Shown: positions 47,030-56,416, numbered from the stretch's first letter. The stretch is 64,000 nt of DNA from Halanaerobium congolense (GCF_004366375.1 NZ_SOEF01000001.1:111966-175965), one strand, 5' to 3'. Notes: generated from the sequence alone by a model not told the origin. Made by a program: numbers and translations.

Positions 47030-48496
47030 TTAACTTCCCTTCACTTTTTCAGCTGCTTGATAAGCAACTTTTCGGTCATCAAGTTCAATTTTACCGTCTT
47101 TTAAAACTTGATATTTTTCGTGTCCTCTTCCAAGAAGCATGACTAAATCATCTTTTTTAGCAATTTTAATGGCTTTTTCAATAGCTTTTTGGCGGTCAGC
47201 TATAATTTCATAAGCACTAAATTTTTTAGAAAAACCTTTTTTGATCTCAGAAAATATTTGTTGGGGATTCTCACTACGGGGGTTGTCATTACTTACAATT
47301 ATATAATCCGCATATTTTTCAGCCAGTTCAGCCATTGCAGGTCGCTTGCTGCGGTCTCTGTCTCCACCACAACCAAATAAAACAATTAACTTGTTTTTTT
47401 CCATAGCTGCAGCAGTTTCCAAAACATTTTTCATGCCATCTGGTGTGTGTGCATAATCAACTACTATTTGAAAATCCTGACCGGCATTAATAATTTCAAA
47501 CCTTCCAGGCACAGAATTAATTTTAGTTAATGCTTTTTTGATAACTGTTTTGTTAATACCTAATAGATAAGCTGTTAAAATAGCTGCAAGTGAGTTATAA
47601 ATATTGAAAATACCACCTAAATTTAGCAGAAATTTAGAATTTACTTTACCACCAGTCTTATATTCCATTCCCTGCGAGTGAAGTTTAAACTGGGTAGTAT
47701 ATAAATCTGCTGTTTCAGAGTCCAAACTGTAGGTATAATTTTTTCCTTGAGATTTAGCTTTTATATAATCACTATTTTGATCATCATTATTTATAACAGC
47801 AAAATTATTACTTTTTAACTGTGAAAATAATTTTGATTTTACTTCTCTATAATTTTCTAGATTTTCATGATAATCAAGGTGCTCCTGACTAATATTAGTA
47901 AAAACTGCAGCTTTAAAATCCATCCCATAAACGCGATATAAATCCAAAGCATGGGAAGAAACTTCCATTACACCATACTTTATATTTTTCTCTCTCATTT
48001 GAGCAAAGTATCTATACAAATCAACTGATTCAGCCGTAGTCCTCTTTGAACCTAGTTCCTGCTCACCAATAATATTTTTAATGGTTCCAAATAGTGCTGC
48101 TTTACTTTTATATTCCTTTAAAATATTATACAAAAGATAGGATGTTGTTGTTTTACCATTAGTTCCCGTAATTCCAATCAAATTAATATCTTTTAGTGGA
48201 TCACTAAAAAAATTCTTAGCAATTTCAGCCATTATTTTGCGGCTGTTCTTTACCTTTATATAAGTCACACCTTTTTCGTATTTCTCTCTATCTTTTTCTA
48301 AAACAACTGCAGCTGCTCCTTTATCTAGAGCCTGATCAATATACTGATGTCCATCTGTTTCAAAACCACTAATTGCTACAAATAAATTATCTTTTTCAAT
48401 CTCTCGAGAATCATATTTGAGTTCTGTAATATTTTTAGTCAAATCACCTGACTTCAATTCATAATCTATATTATTTAGTAATTTTTTTAACTCCAC
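47030..48496 (-). CDS. murE: UDP-MurNAc-L-Ala-D-Glu-diaminopimelate ligase
   Basis: Adds the third stem residue. The 488-residue ligase has DSREIEKDNLFVAI, the ATP loop GITGTNGKTTTSYLL, and the substrate-selecting motif DNPRSE. DNPR is the signature of meso-diaminopimelate enzymes, so the wall should be of the m-DAP type. The start is GTG at 48496 with GGAGG ten bases upstream. The gene lies between ftsI and murF. Confidence 0.96.
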   Translation of the reverse strand: MELKKLLNNIDYELKSGDLTKNITELKYDSREIEKDNLFVAISGFETDGHQYIDQALDKGAAAVVLEKDREKYEKGVTYIKVKNSRKIMAEIAKNFFSDPLKDINLIGITGTNGKTTTSYLLYNILKEYKSKAALFGTIKNIIGEQELGSKRTTAESVDLYRYFAQMREKNIKYGVMEVSSHALDLYRVYGMDFKAAVFTNISQEHLDYHENLENYREVKSKLFSQLKSNNFAVINNDDQNSDYIKAKSQGKNYTYSLDSETADLYTTQFKLHSQGMEYKTGGKVNSKFLLNLGGIFNIYNSLAAILTAYLLGINKTVIKKALTKINSVPGRFEIINAGQDFQIVVDYAHTPDGMKNVLETAAAMEKNKLIVLFGCGGDRDRSKRPAMAELAEKYADYIIVSNDNPRSENPQQIFSEIKKGFSKKFSAYEIIADRQKAIEKAIKIAKKDDLVMLLGRGHEKYQVLKDGKIELDDRKVAYQAAEKVKGS

Positions 48497-48542
48497 TTTT
48501 AACTAACCTCCAGCATTTTAGATAATAAGCTATTTAAATAAA

Positions 48543-50612
48543 TTAACGGAGTTTTAAATTGATTTTCTTTGAGCTTTTTATTCTTTTTCCAGGATAAACA
48601 GACTGTCCAATAACCTTACCCGAGCCATCTAACACGACATTTAAACCCTTTTGTTTGGCTAATTTTACAGCTGCTGCAGCTTCCATTCCTCTAAAATCTG
48701 GAACTGCTAATAAAAGCTCTTCTTTGAACTGTTCATTACTAAACAACCAAACTGTTGAATTATAATTTGTTAGTGTTTCAGGATCTGGAAGTTGAGCCCT
48801 TACTAATTCTCCGTCTCCAATTAGTTTAACATTAAATCCTTGATCTCTCAAATCACTTTCAGCCTTTAAAAAACTTTTGCCAATTAGATTTGGAACTTCA
48901 AGCTCAGTCTCATTTGTTTCATAACCATTTTTTTTACTAGTATCTGGCTTAACATTTAAGTAATTTAAAATATTAGAAGTTAAATTCCTAAAAACTGGAG
49001 CTGCAGTCTGACTTCCGTAATAAGTTTCTCCTTTTATATCATATAAAATAGTTAAGATAACTAAGTCTCTTTCAGCAGCCTCTACAATTCCAATAAATGA
49101 AGAATCATATATATCTTCATTGTAATGTTTTGCAGTACCAGTTTTACCACCTATTTGGTAGCCTTCAATTGCAGCTTGAGTTCCAGTACCTGTTTCAACT
49201 ACCTGCTTTAATAATTCCTTGGTCTTATCTGCCGTGCTTTTTGATATCACCTGTCTTACTACTTCAGGATCATTAATAATATTCTCCGAACTATTTCCCG
49301 TATCAACTTTTTTCACAAGTCTTGGGCGCATCAATTTGCCACCATTAGCAACTGCGGAAATAGCTGTTGCAAGCTGAATTGGTGTAACAGATAAACCGTG
49401 CCCAAAAGTAAAAGTTGCTAGTTCAATAAGACCAATTTGTTCATATTCAGGAATAATTCCCCGCGCTTCAGCTGGTAATCTGATCCCAGTTTGTTCTCCA
49501 AAACCAAAAGCTTTAATATATGAATAAAAAGTTTCTTTATTCATTTTAAGTCCAACCTCTACAAAGCCAGGGTTACAGGAGTTTTTTATAACTTCAGCAA
49601 AGCTCTGTTTGCCGTGACCATACCTGCTCCAACAATTTATTTCCTCTCCAGCTACATAGATATGAGCAGGATCAGTTAAAATATCATTCTCAGTAATTAC
49701 ACCTTCTTCTAGAGCAGAAGCGGCAGTTATTATTTTAAAGGTAGAACCAGGCTCGAAAACATCATTAATTGCCCTATTTCTCCAATTTCGATCTGGATAT
49801 TTCCCAAATTCATTCGGGTTAAAAGTTGGAGTATTCGCCATCGCTAAAATATCACCATTAGAAGAATCCATAACAATAATTGATCCACCAGAAAAATCAA
49901 ATTTTTCCTCCGCATTTTCCAGCTCTTTTTCAGCCATATATTGAATTACTTCATCAATGGTTAAGTAAATATTATAACCATCTCTTCCTGGCACAGTCTC
50001 TCTAATCCCATTTGGAATTGTTTTCCCTTCAGCATCTCTTTCAATAATCATTTTACCTGCTTTTCCGCTCAATTGATTATTATATGAGAGTTCAAGACCG
50101 TTTAGACCATTATTATCTATTCCTGTAAAACCAAGGATATGAGAAGCTAATTCCCCTTCCGGATAATACCTTTTACTTTCTTCTGTAAATGTAATTCCCT
50201 TTAAATTTTTAGCTTCAATTTTTTGATATAATTCATCTTCAATTTTACGCTGTAAAAATATAGCCGCAGCATCAGAAGTTATCCTCCTATAAATTGTATT
50301 ATAATTAATATCTAATAAAGGATCCAGTTCCGATGCCGTTTTTTGGGGATTAATAATATTATCCGGCAGAGCAACTACAGTCTTAGCCGGTAAGCTGACT
50401 GCAATTTTCCTGCCGGTATTGTCATAAATCATTCCTCTTTCTGAATCAATAACAAATTCTTTTACACGCTGGCTAAATGCTTTATGTTCATATTCAGCAC
50501 TATTAATAACTTGAATCCACACAAGTCTTAGGGTAAGTAATATAAAAACGAAAAAAACCACTGCAAAATAAAACATTACTCTATTTTTTACTTGCTCATT
50601 AAAATCCCGCAA
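48543..50612 (-). CDS. ftsI: Class B penicillin-binding protein with PASTA domains (FtsI/SpoVD type)
   Basis: A 689-residue septal transpeptidase: one N-terminal membrane helix (about 13-34), a pedestal domain with RGMIYDNTGR, the transpeptidase domain with SxxK (EPGSTFKI), SxN (NSCNPGF) and KTG (GGKTGTAKHY), then two C-terminal PASTA repeats starting VPNLIGKS and VPDFRGME. In spore formers a PBP of this form in this position is SpoVD or PBP2B; with no sporulation genes here a vegetative septal role is likelier. The start is TTG at 50612 behind AGGAGG. Confidence 0.96.
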   Translation of the reverse strand: MRDFNEQVKNRVMFYFAVVFFVFILLTLRLVWIQVINSAEYEHKAFSQRVKEFVIDSERGMIYDNTGRKIAVSLPAKTVVALPDNIINPQKTASELDPLLDINYNTIYRRITSDAAAIFLQRKIEDELYQKIEAKNLKGITFTEESKRYYPEGELASHILGFTGIDNNGLNGLELSYNNQLSGKAGKMIIERDAEGKTIPNGIRETVPGRDGYNIYLTIDEVIQYMAEKELENAEEKFDFSGGSIIVMDSSNGDILAMANTPTFNPNEFGKYPDRNWRNRAINDVFEPGSTFKIITAASALEEGVITENDILTDPAHIYVAGEEINCWSRYGHGKQSFAEVIKNSCNPGFVEVGLKMNKETFYSYIKAFGFGEQTGIRLPAEARGIIPEYEQIGLIELATFTFGHGLSVTPIQLATAISAVANGGKLMRPRLVKKVDTGNSSENIINDPEVVRQVISKSTADKTKELLKQVVETGTGTQAAIEGYQIGGKTGTAKHYNEDIYDSSFIGIVEAAERDLVILTILYDIKGETYYGSQTAAPVFRNLTSNILNYLNVKPDTSKKNGYETNETELEVPNLIGKSFLKAESDLRDQGFNVKLIGDGELVRAQLPDPETLTNYNSTVWLFSNEQFKEELLLAVPDFRGMEAAAAVKLAKQKGLNVVLDGSGKVIGQSVYPGKRIKSSKKINLKLR

Positions 50613-50623
50613 ATTTAATCCTC

Positions 50624-51094
50624 CTATTCAAGTGATTCCGCCTGAACAGTCACTACTTCTTTAATTATTTTATCATAAATTTGCACTAAGAAAAACTTTT
50701 CTTTTGGGATATCTGCCATATATCTTTCTTTTTTTCTAAATTGATTATTGTAGACCAACGTTTCTTTAGTTTTGGCTTCAACCATATTTAATTCATGTTT
50801 TGCAATATTTTCTATTTCTGCCAAAGAGGTTTTGCTTGCTAATTTAACTTCTAATCTTTCATTTTTAGCTTGAATAGTCTCCAATTTATTTTCTAAGTTT
50901 AATAATTTTGCACTTTTCTTATTAATATTTAAAATTTGAGAAACATATAATAAAATTGAAACACTAATAAAAACTAACATAAATATATATATAATTGTAA
51001 AGGCTTGTTTTTTTACATTAGTAAAATTATAAGATGATTCATTTAAAAAATCACTTTGTGTATCTAGATTAGCATAATTTTGACTATGATACAT
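50624..51094 (-). CDS. ftsL: FtsL-like cell division protein
   Basis: A 156-residue small bitopic protein with a cytoplasmic N-terminus, one membrane helix (about 32-52) and a leucine-zipper-like coiled coil (about 60-100), the plan of FtsL. Sequence conservation in this family is low, so the call rests on topology and on the position between rsmH and ftsI. It would form a trimer with FtsQ/DivIB and FtsB/DivIC. Confidence 0.85.
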   Translation of the reverse strand: MYHSQNYANLDTQSDFLNESSYNFTNVKKQAFTIIYIFMLVFISVSILLYVSQILNINKKSAKLLNLENKLETIQAKNERLEVKLASKTSLAEIENIAKHELNMVEAKTKETLVYNNQFRKKERYMADIPKEKFFLVQIYDKIIKEVVTVQAESLE

Positions 51095-51113
51095 CTCCTT
51101 CCCCCCTTAAAAA

Positions 51114-52046
51114 TTAAATCTTCTCAGCTACTCTCATTTTTGCACTTCTAGATCTTGGATTAAATTCTTTTTCTGAATCAGAAGCCTGAATTGGGCTACT
51201 AGTTATTACTTTAACTTCGGCTTTTTTATCACAGACACAAATGGGAAAATCTGGTGGACAGGTACAATCTTTTGCTAAATCTCTAAATTTATGTTTCACA
51301 ATTCGATCCTCTAATGAGTGAAAAGTAATAATTACAATCCGTCCCTCTGGATTTAAAAATGATACTGCCTTATCAATTAAGTTTTTTAGCTGTTCTAACT
51401 CATTATTTGTTTCAATTCTCAAAGCTTGAAAGGTTCGTCTAGCTGGATGACCACCACTTCTCCTGACAGCTTTTGGGATAGCTGCCTTAATAACTTCAAC
51501 CAAATCATTTGTTGTCTCAATTGCTTTTTCTTTTCTCATCTTCACAATAAATTCAGCAATTCTAGCCGCCCAGTTTTCTTCTCCATATTCAGTAATAATT
51601 CTTTCCAGTTCAGCTTGAGAATAATTATTTACTATATCTTGTGCTGTTAATTTTTGTTCTGGATTCATCCGCATATCTAAAGGACCATCATTTTGATAAC
51701 TAAAACCTCTTTCAGGGTTATCTAATTGAGGAGAAGAAACTCCTAAGTCAAACAACATCCCATCAACACCTTCAATACCCAGCTTAGCCAAAACTTGATC
51801 AATTTCTTGAAAATTTGCATGTTCTAAAATTAATGATTCATTATCTATAAATTTCTCTCGTACAGCTTTTATTGCAGCAGTATCACGATCAACCGCAATT
51901 AATTTACCTGCTGCTGACAATTTTTTTAAAATTTCTGAACTATGTCCAGCTCTACCTAAAGTACCATCTAAATAGATTCCATCTTCTTTTATATTTAAAT
52001 ATTCGATTGCTTCTTCTAATAAAACCGCTTGATGTTTATATTCCAT
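51114..52046 (-). CDS. rsmH: 16S rRNA (cytosine1402-N4)-methyltransferase
   Basis: A 310-residue SAM enzyme (formerly MraW) that methylates C1402 of 16S rRNA in the decoding centre. It has HQAVLLEEAIEYL, the SAM loop DGTLGRAGHSSEIL, LFDLGVSSPQLD, RRTFQALRIETN and ITFHSLEDRIVKHKF, ending RSRSAKMRVAEK. It lies second in the dcw cluster after mraZ. Confidence 0.97.
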   Translation of the reverse strand: MEYKHQAVLLEEAIEYLNIKEDGIYLDGTLGRAGHSSEILKKLSAAGKLIAVDRDTAAIKAVREKFIDNESLILEHANFQEIDQVLAKLGIEGVDGMLFDLGVSSPQLDNPERGFSYQNDGPLDMRMNPEQKLTAQDIVNNYSQAELERIITEYGEENWAARIAEFIVKMRKEKAIETTNDLVEVIKAAIPKAVRRSGGHPARRTFQALRIETNNELEQLKNLIDKAVSFLNPEGRIVIITFHSLEDRIVKHKFRDLAKDCTCPPDFPICVCDKKAEVKVITSSPIQASDSEKEFNPRSRSAKMRVAEKI

Positions 52047-52057
52047 TATAATCCTTT

Positions 52058-52489
52058 CTAGATTCCTAATTCTTCCATTGCATCAGCAAAATCTTCATAG
52101 GAATCTTCTACATTATCCATGTAGCTGTCCCAATTTTCTTTAGCCCACAACTCAATTCTATTTGCTAGACCAATTATTACAATTTCATGTTCAAAGTCTG
52201 CATAATCTCTCAAATTTATTGGTAAGGAAACTCTTCCCTGTTTATCTAATTCACATTCATTAGCACCTGAGAAAAAAAAGCGGACAAAATTACGGGCATT
52301 TTTGCTGGTCATTGGTAAAGAAGTTAATTTTTTCTCTAACTCTTTCCACTCATCCATTGGATATAAAAACAAACAATTATCAAGACCTCGTGTAATCACA
52401 AACTCTTCACTTAATTCTTCTCTAAGCTTTGAAGGTATGATTAAACGGCCTTTTTTATCCATATTATGAGTATATTCTCCCATAAACAT
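52058..52489 (-). CDS. mraZ: Transcriptional regulator MraZ
   Basis: A 143-residue AbrB-like regulator at the head of the dcw cluster, with two MraZ repeats: [16 protein letters not shown] in the first half and [16 protein letters not shown] in the second. The open frame reaches back to a GTG at 52534, but the extra residues are encoded by the GTGG operator repeats; the ATG at 52489 gives the family N-terminus MFMGEY. MraZ binds DNA repeats just before its own gene and represses the cluster. Confidence 0.94.
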   Translation of the reverse strand: MFMGEYTHNMDKKGRLIIPSKLREELSEEFVITRGLDNCLFLYPMDEWKELEKKLTSLPMTSKNARNFVRFFFSGANECELDKQGRVSLPINLRDYADFEHEIVIIGLANRIELWAKENWDSYMDNVEDSYEDFADAMEELGI

Positions 52490-52496
52490 AATACCA

Positions 52497-52534
52497 CTTC
52501 CCACTTTCCACCCTTTTACTCCACTTTTCACCAC
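52497..52534 (-). promoter_or_regulatory. GTGG repeat array, candidate MraZ operator
   Basis: Five GTGG units on the minus strand begin at 52534, 52524, 52511, 52504 and 52497, immediately upstream of the mraZ ATG. MraZ proteins in other bacteria bind tandem short G-rich repeats in this place. A possible -10 box TAGAAT lies at 52546-52551, but the matching -35 box is poor. Confidence 0.65.
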
Positions 52535-52626
52535 TTAATGATTTTATTCTACATATAGTGAGAAAGTCCTTTATATTTTTAGAAAAAAATTATTATTTTT
52601 TAAAGATAAATTATTTAAAATCTATA

Positions 52627-52652
52627 AAAGCCCACCTTTGAAGGTGGGCTTT
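52627..52652 (-). terminator. Intrinsic terminator after dinB
   Basis: A perfect 12-bp stem (AAAGCCCACCTT with AAGGTGGGCTTT) 4 nt past the dinB stop, with the T-run on the minus strand. It insulates the dcw cluster from dinB. Confidence 0.9.
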
Positions 52653-52655
52653 GTT

Positions 52656-53822
52656 CTAATCATCATTTAAATATAATTTTCTGGCTCTTGAAATTTTATT
52701 AAATCCATATTTTCTTTTTAATTTATCTATTGTTTGATCAAGCTGATCATCTGCTTCTGCAAATAAATTTAATTGCTCTTGACCCTCCTGACATAAATTA
52801 GAGACTCCAACCCCTAATAAGCGTAGTGGTTTTTTCAATAAATTATCATTAGCTAAAAGTTTTTTTGCTGTTTGATAGATTTCTTCACTGCTGTTAACTG
52901 CAACTTTTAAGGATTTTTGTCTGCTGAAAGTACTAAAATCTGCATAGCGAACTTTAATAAAAATGGTAGTTCCCTTTAGAGAATTACTGTGAAGCCGAAA
53001 AGACACCTTTTCACTCATTTTAAATAAATAAGCAAATAATTTATCCTGATTACTTATATTATCAACAAAAGTTTCTTCATGACTTACTGATTTTATTTCA
53101 CTTTGGCTCTTTACTTCTCGATTATCCATTCCCCGAGAAAGAAAAAACAGTTTAACTCCTGCTTTACCAAATTTATCTTTAAGCTCTTCTAAAGAGTAAG
53201 GCCAGATATCTCTTGCTTTATAAACTCCCTCTTCTGCAAGTTTAGCAGCAAAAACATCTCCCACACCCCAGATTTTATTAATATCTAAACTGTACATGAA
53301 TGATTTTATATCATCTGCCCTAATTACTGTTAACCCATCAGGCTTTTCAAAATCCGATGCTAATTTAGCCAGAAATTTATTAACTGAAACCCCAACAGAA
53401 ATAGTTAATTCAGTTTTTCGTTTTACTTCTTCTTTTATTTGGGCAGCAATTTCAACTGCATCACCATATAATCTCTCACAGCCATTTACATCTAAAAAAG
53501 CTTCATCAATTGATAATTTTTCTACCAAAGGTGTATATTTTTTTAATATCTTAAATATATCTTGAGAAGTTTCTTTATATAGTGAGTGTCTTGCAGGTAA
53601 ATAAACACCCTTTGGACATAATTTTTTTGCTTGAGCAATCGGCATTGCAGAATGTACTCCAAATTTTCTAGCTTCGTAAGAAGCGGTTGAAACAACACCT
53701 CGATTGCTTAAATTCACTCCACCAATAATTACAGCTTTTCCTTTTAATTCAGAATTTTCTCGCTGTTCAACTGCTGAAAAAAAAGCATCCATATCTGCAT
53801 GTAAAATATGAAGTTTAACCAT
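52656..53822 (-). CDS. dinB: DNA polymerase IV (Y family)
   Basis: A 388-residue translesion polymerase. The catalytic carboxylates are in HADMDAFFSAVEQRE and KLSIDEAFLDV; the little-finger domain occupies the last 150 residues and ends with a beta-clamp-binding motif, QLNLF (about 359-363). No LexA box was recognised upstream, since the gene follows ddl by 2 nt and is probably co-transcribed with it. Confidence 0.96.
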   Translation of the reverse strand: MVKLHILHADMDAFFSAVEQRENSELKGKAVIIGGVNLSNRGVVSTASYEARKFGVHSAMPIAQAKKLCPKGVYLPARHSLYKETSQDIFKILKKYTPLVEKLSIDEAFLDVNGCERLYGDAVEIAAQIKEEVKRKTELTISVGVSVNKFLAKLASDFEKPDGLTVIRADDIKSFMYSLDINKIWGVGDVFAAKLAEEGVYKARDIWPYSLEELKDKFGKAGVKLFFLSRGMDNREVKSQSEIKSVSHEETFVDNISNQDKLFAYLFKMSEKVSFRLHSNSLKGTTIFIKVRYADFSTFSRQKSLKVAVNSSEEIYQTAKKLLANDNLLKKPLRLLGVGVSNLCQEGQEQLNLFAEADDQLDQTIDKLKRKYGFNKISRARKLYLNDD

Positions 53823-53824
53823 TC

Positions 53825-54877
53825 TTATTTAGCCTCTGCTAAAGCAATGTTTACTAATTCATCTAAAAGTTCCATATAAGAAATTCCTACTTCTTTAAAT
53901 AAAAGTGGATACATACTAAATTGAGTAAACCCCGGCATTGTATTAATTTCATTAATTAAAATAATATTTTCTTTTTCATTAACGAAAAAATCTAGTCTGG
54001 AAATACCAGCAGCTCCTATTGCTTTAAAAGCCCTAATTGATAATTCTTTAATTTTTTCTTTGTTTGCTTCAGAAATTTCGGCAGGGATTATTAATTCCGT
54101 ACTTTGGTCTTTATATTTAGCTTGATAATCATAAAAATCATGAGTAGATATAATTTCTCCAGCTGCAGAAACCTGAATTTGATCTCCACTTCCAAGAACT
54201 GCAGACTCTATTTCTCTGCCCTCAACACTGCTTTCAATAATCAGCTTATTATCATACTTAAATGCCTCTTTTAAAGCAGCTTTAAAAGAGCTTAATTCTT
54301 TAACCTTACTGATTCCAATACTAGAACCCATATTAGCAGGTTTAATGAAAAACGGCCTTTTCAAATCGTCAGCTAATTTTTGAAAAAGTTTTGGGAGCTT
54401 CTGCTTATTTACATCTTCTTTTTTTAATATCCTAAATTCACTCTGAGGAATATTATAATAACTAAATATTTCTTTCATGACCGCTTTATCCATACCAACT
54501 GCTGAAGCAAGCAGATCACAACCAACATATTTAATATTTAAGGTGTCTAAAAATCCCTGAATTTTACCATCTTCTCCATAGGGACCGTGTAAAACCGGAA
54601 AGACTAAATCTATTTTATTTTCCAAAATATTAAGTATTTCTTGATCTAAAATATTTTTTCTATTTATTTCAGAAACCTTTTTCTGCTCTCCAAATAAAAT
54701 AGCTTCTGATTCTGCAGGAGATATAAAATATCCCTGTTTAGAAATTGCGATCGGATATATTTTGTATTTTTCCTTACTAAAAGCATTATAGATAGAGCGT
54801 GCTGATAAGATAGAAACTTCATGTTCTGCTGAACGACCACCAAAAAATAAAGCAATATTAATCTTTGAATTAGACAA
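53825..54877 (-). CDS. ddl: D-alanine-D-alanine ligase
   Basis: Makes the D-Ala-D-Ala used by MurF. An ATP-grasp enzyme with LFFGGRSAEHEVSILSA, VLHGPYGEDGKIQG, IKPANMGSSIGISKV and INEINTMPGFTQFS. The frame is open to a TTG at 54895, but the TTG at 54877 lies six bases after AGAGGG and gives the usual N-terminus; no ATG is available. Length is then 350 residues. It lies between trpS and dinB. Confidence 0.94.
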   Translation of the reverse strand: MSNSKINIALFFGGRSAEHEVSILSARSIYNAFSKEKYKIYPIAISKQGYFISPAESEAILFGEQKKVSEINRKNILDQEILNILENKIDLVFPVLHGPYGEDGKIQGFLDTLNIKYVGCDLLASAVGMDKAVMKEIFSYYNIPQSEFRILKKEDVNKQKLPKLFQKLADDLKRPFFIKPANMGSSIGISKVKELSSFKAALKEAFKYDNKLIIESSVEGREIESAVLGSGDQIQVSAAGEIISTHDFYDYQAKYKDQSTELIIPAEISEANKEKIKELSIRAFKAIGAAGISRLDFFVNEKENIILINEINTMPGFTQFSMYPLLFKEVGISYMELLDELVNIALAEAK

Positions 54878-54897
54878 TAGAATCCCTCTTTCCAATC

Positions 54898-55908
54898 TTA
54901 ATTATTAAAATAATCTATTTTCATTACTTTGCGAACCATTTTCATTGTTTCTGCTGCTTCTTCTCTAGCCTTAGCAGTACCTTCCATTAATATTTGATCA
55001 ACTAGTTCTGGATTTTTAAGATATTTTTTTCTTCTCTCCCTCATTGGATCTAAAAATGCATTTAATTTTTCAGTCAGACGCTTTTTACAGGCAACACAGC
55101 CAATTGTACCTGCTCTACATTTTTCTGCAATTTCATCAGATTCTTCTAAATTAAAAGCTTTGTGATAATGATATACTGTACATACCTCAGGATGTCCGAG
55201 ATCATCTTTGTGAATTCTGGCAGGATCAGTTTTAGCCTGCATTATTTTTTGGGCAACTTCATCTCTGCTGTCACTTAAATAGATAGCATTATTCAAACTT
55301 TTACTCATCTTATTTTTGCCATCAAGCCCCATTAATCTAGGAAAATCACTAATTAAGGCTTCGGGTTCTGGGAAAACCTCTCCGTACATATTATTGAATT
55401 TGCGAACTATTTTTCTTGTCTGTTCTATATGTGGAATTTGATCTTCTCCAACTGGGACTAGATTTGCCCTACAGAAAGTAATATCTGCTGCCTGACTAAC
55501 TGGATAACCAAGAAAACCATATGACATTTCTTTATATCCATACTGTTCCGCCTCTGATTTAATAGTAGGGTTATGGCGCAGCTGGTTTACTGTAACGATC
55601 ATTGAATAAAAAACTGTTAATTCTGCTATTTCCGGCACAAGTGACTGCACAAAAATTGTTGTTTTTTCTGGATCAATACCAGCAGCAAGATAATCTCTAG
55701 CTACCTGTCTAACATCTTCACTTAATTTATCAGGTTGATCAAAATTAGTTGTTAAAGCCTGAACATCAGCAATAATCAAAAAGGTATTATATTCATCCTG
55801 AAGTTCAACTCGATTTTGTAAACTACCAACATAATGACCAAGATGAAGTTTACCTGTCGGCCTATCACCTGTTAAAATTCTCTTTTCTTTTTTATTTGAC
55901 AAAATCAT
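54898..55908 (-). CDS. trpS: Tryptophanyl-tRNA synthetase
   Basis: Class I synthetase of about 336 residues. HIGH-like PTGKLHLGHYVGS and KMSKS in GKNKMSKSLNN are intact. A cysteine cluster (CRAGTIGCVACKKR) near 265-280 marks the subgroup with a possible metal or Fe-S site. The start may be the ATG at 55908, directly after AAAAAGGGTG, or the TTG two codons later at 55902, which has better spacing. No T-box is present; the upstream region is short and shared with the divergent perR. Confidence 0.95.
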   Translation of the reverse strand: MILSNKKEKRILTGDRPTGKLHLGHYVGSLQNRVELQDEYNTFLIIADVQALTTNFDQPDKLSEDVRQVARDYLAAGIDPEKTTIFVQSLVPEIAELTVFYSMIVTVNQLRHNPTIKSEAEQYGYKEMSYGFLGYPVSQAADITFCRANLVPVGEDQIPHIEQTRKIVRKFNNMYGEVFPEPEALISDFPRLMGLDGKNKMSKSLNNAIYLSDSRDEVAQKIMQAKTDPARIHKDDLGHPEVCTVYHYHKAFNLEESDEIAEKCRAGTIGCVACKKRLTEKLNAFLDPMRERRKKYLKNPELVDQILMEGTAKAREEAAETMKMVRKVMKIDYFNN

Positions 55909-55937
55909 CACCCTTTTTCTTATTTAATAGATTACAC

Positions 55938-55966
55938 TTGAATATTTAAATGATTTCTGCTAAAAT
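55938..55966 (+). promoter_or_regulatory. Sigma-A promoter of the PerR-type gene
   Basis: TTGAAT (55938-55943), a 17-nt spacer and TAAAAT (55961-55966). A near-palindrome (AATAATAATTGTTATT, 55976-55991) lies at the predicted start site and is a candidate autoregulatory operator. Confidence 0.68.
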
Positions 55967-56011
55967 TAAACTAAGAATAATAATTGTTATTAATTAGTTG
56001 GGAGGATTATA

Positions 56012-56404
56012 ATGGCTAAAAAGACTAGAATGACTAAACAGCGCAAGGCAATTTTGAGAGTTTTAAGAAGTACTAAATCTCATCCTACCGCTGATTGGAT
56101 ATATGAAAAAGTTCGGGAAGAAATACCAAATATTAGTCTTGGAACAGTTTATCGTAATCTTAATGTTTTAGCCAAACACGGCAAAATTAATGTTTTAGAC
56201 TACGGAAGCAACCACAGCCGTTATGATGGTAATCCAGATCATCATTATCATTTTCGCTGTAAAAAATGTGGTGGTGTTTTTGATCTAAATATTGACCTAA
56301 CTGCAGATTTAAATAAAAAAATAAATAATGAAACTGAGTTTATAGTTCACTCACATCGGTTAGAATTCAATGGTATTTGCCCAAATTGTCAGCAGAAAAA
56401 TTAA
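56012..56404 (+). CDS. perR: Fur-family regulator, PerR type
   Basis: A 130-residue metal-dependent repressor. The N-terminal winged helix contains the recognition helix SLGTVYRNLNVL; the C-terminal dimerisation domain has two CxxC pairs for structural zinc (CKKC and CPNC). The regulatory metal site reads as PerR rather than Fur: His in HPTADWIYE, Asp in SRYDGN where Fur has Glu, His residues in DHHYHF and Asp in VFDL. PerR senses peroxide by oxidation of the His ligands. Its stop overlaps that of the convergent AhpD-RNase HI gene. Confidence 0.85.
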   Translation: MAKKTRMTKQRKAILRVLRSTKSHPTADWIYEKVREEIPNISLGTVYRNLNVLAKHGKINVLDYGSNHSRYDGNPDHHYHFRCKKCGGVFDLNIDLTADLNKKINNETEFIVHSHRLEFNGICPNCQQKN

Positions 56405-56416
56405 ATTTTTTCTGCT
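56391..56416. terminator. Hairpin spanning overlapping convergent stops of perR and rnhA
   Basis: A perfect 10-bp stem (AGCAGAAAAA with TTTTTCTGCT) with loop TTAAAT; the TTAA (56401-56404) carries both stop codons. On the plus strand the sequence continues TCTTTTTTTGCC, a good U-run for perR; on the minus strand the U-run lies within the stem. Confidence 0.72.

Noticed and set aside
48543..50612. Sporulation-specific SpoVD identity for the PASTA-containing PBP
   Set aside because: Domain layout alone cannot separate SpoVD from PBP2B, and no sporulation genes are present in the cluster.
52490..52534. N-terminal extension of MraZ from a GTG at 52534
   Set aside because: The extra 15 codons are formed by the GTGG operator repeats, and the family N-terminus MFMGEY begins at 52489.
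55909..56011. Tryptophan T-box before trpS
   Set aside because: The shared intergenic region is about 100 nt and contains no T-box core sequence or terminator.
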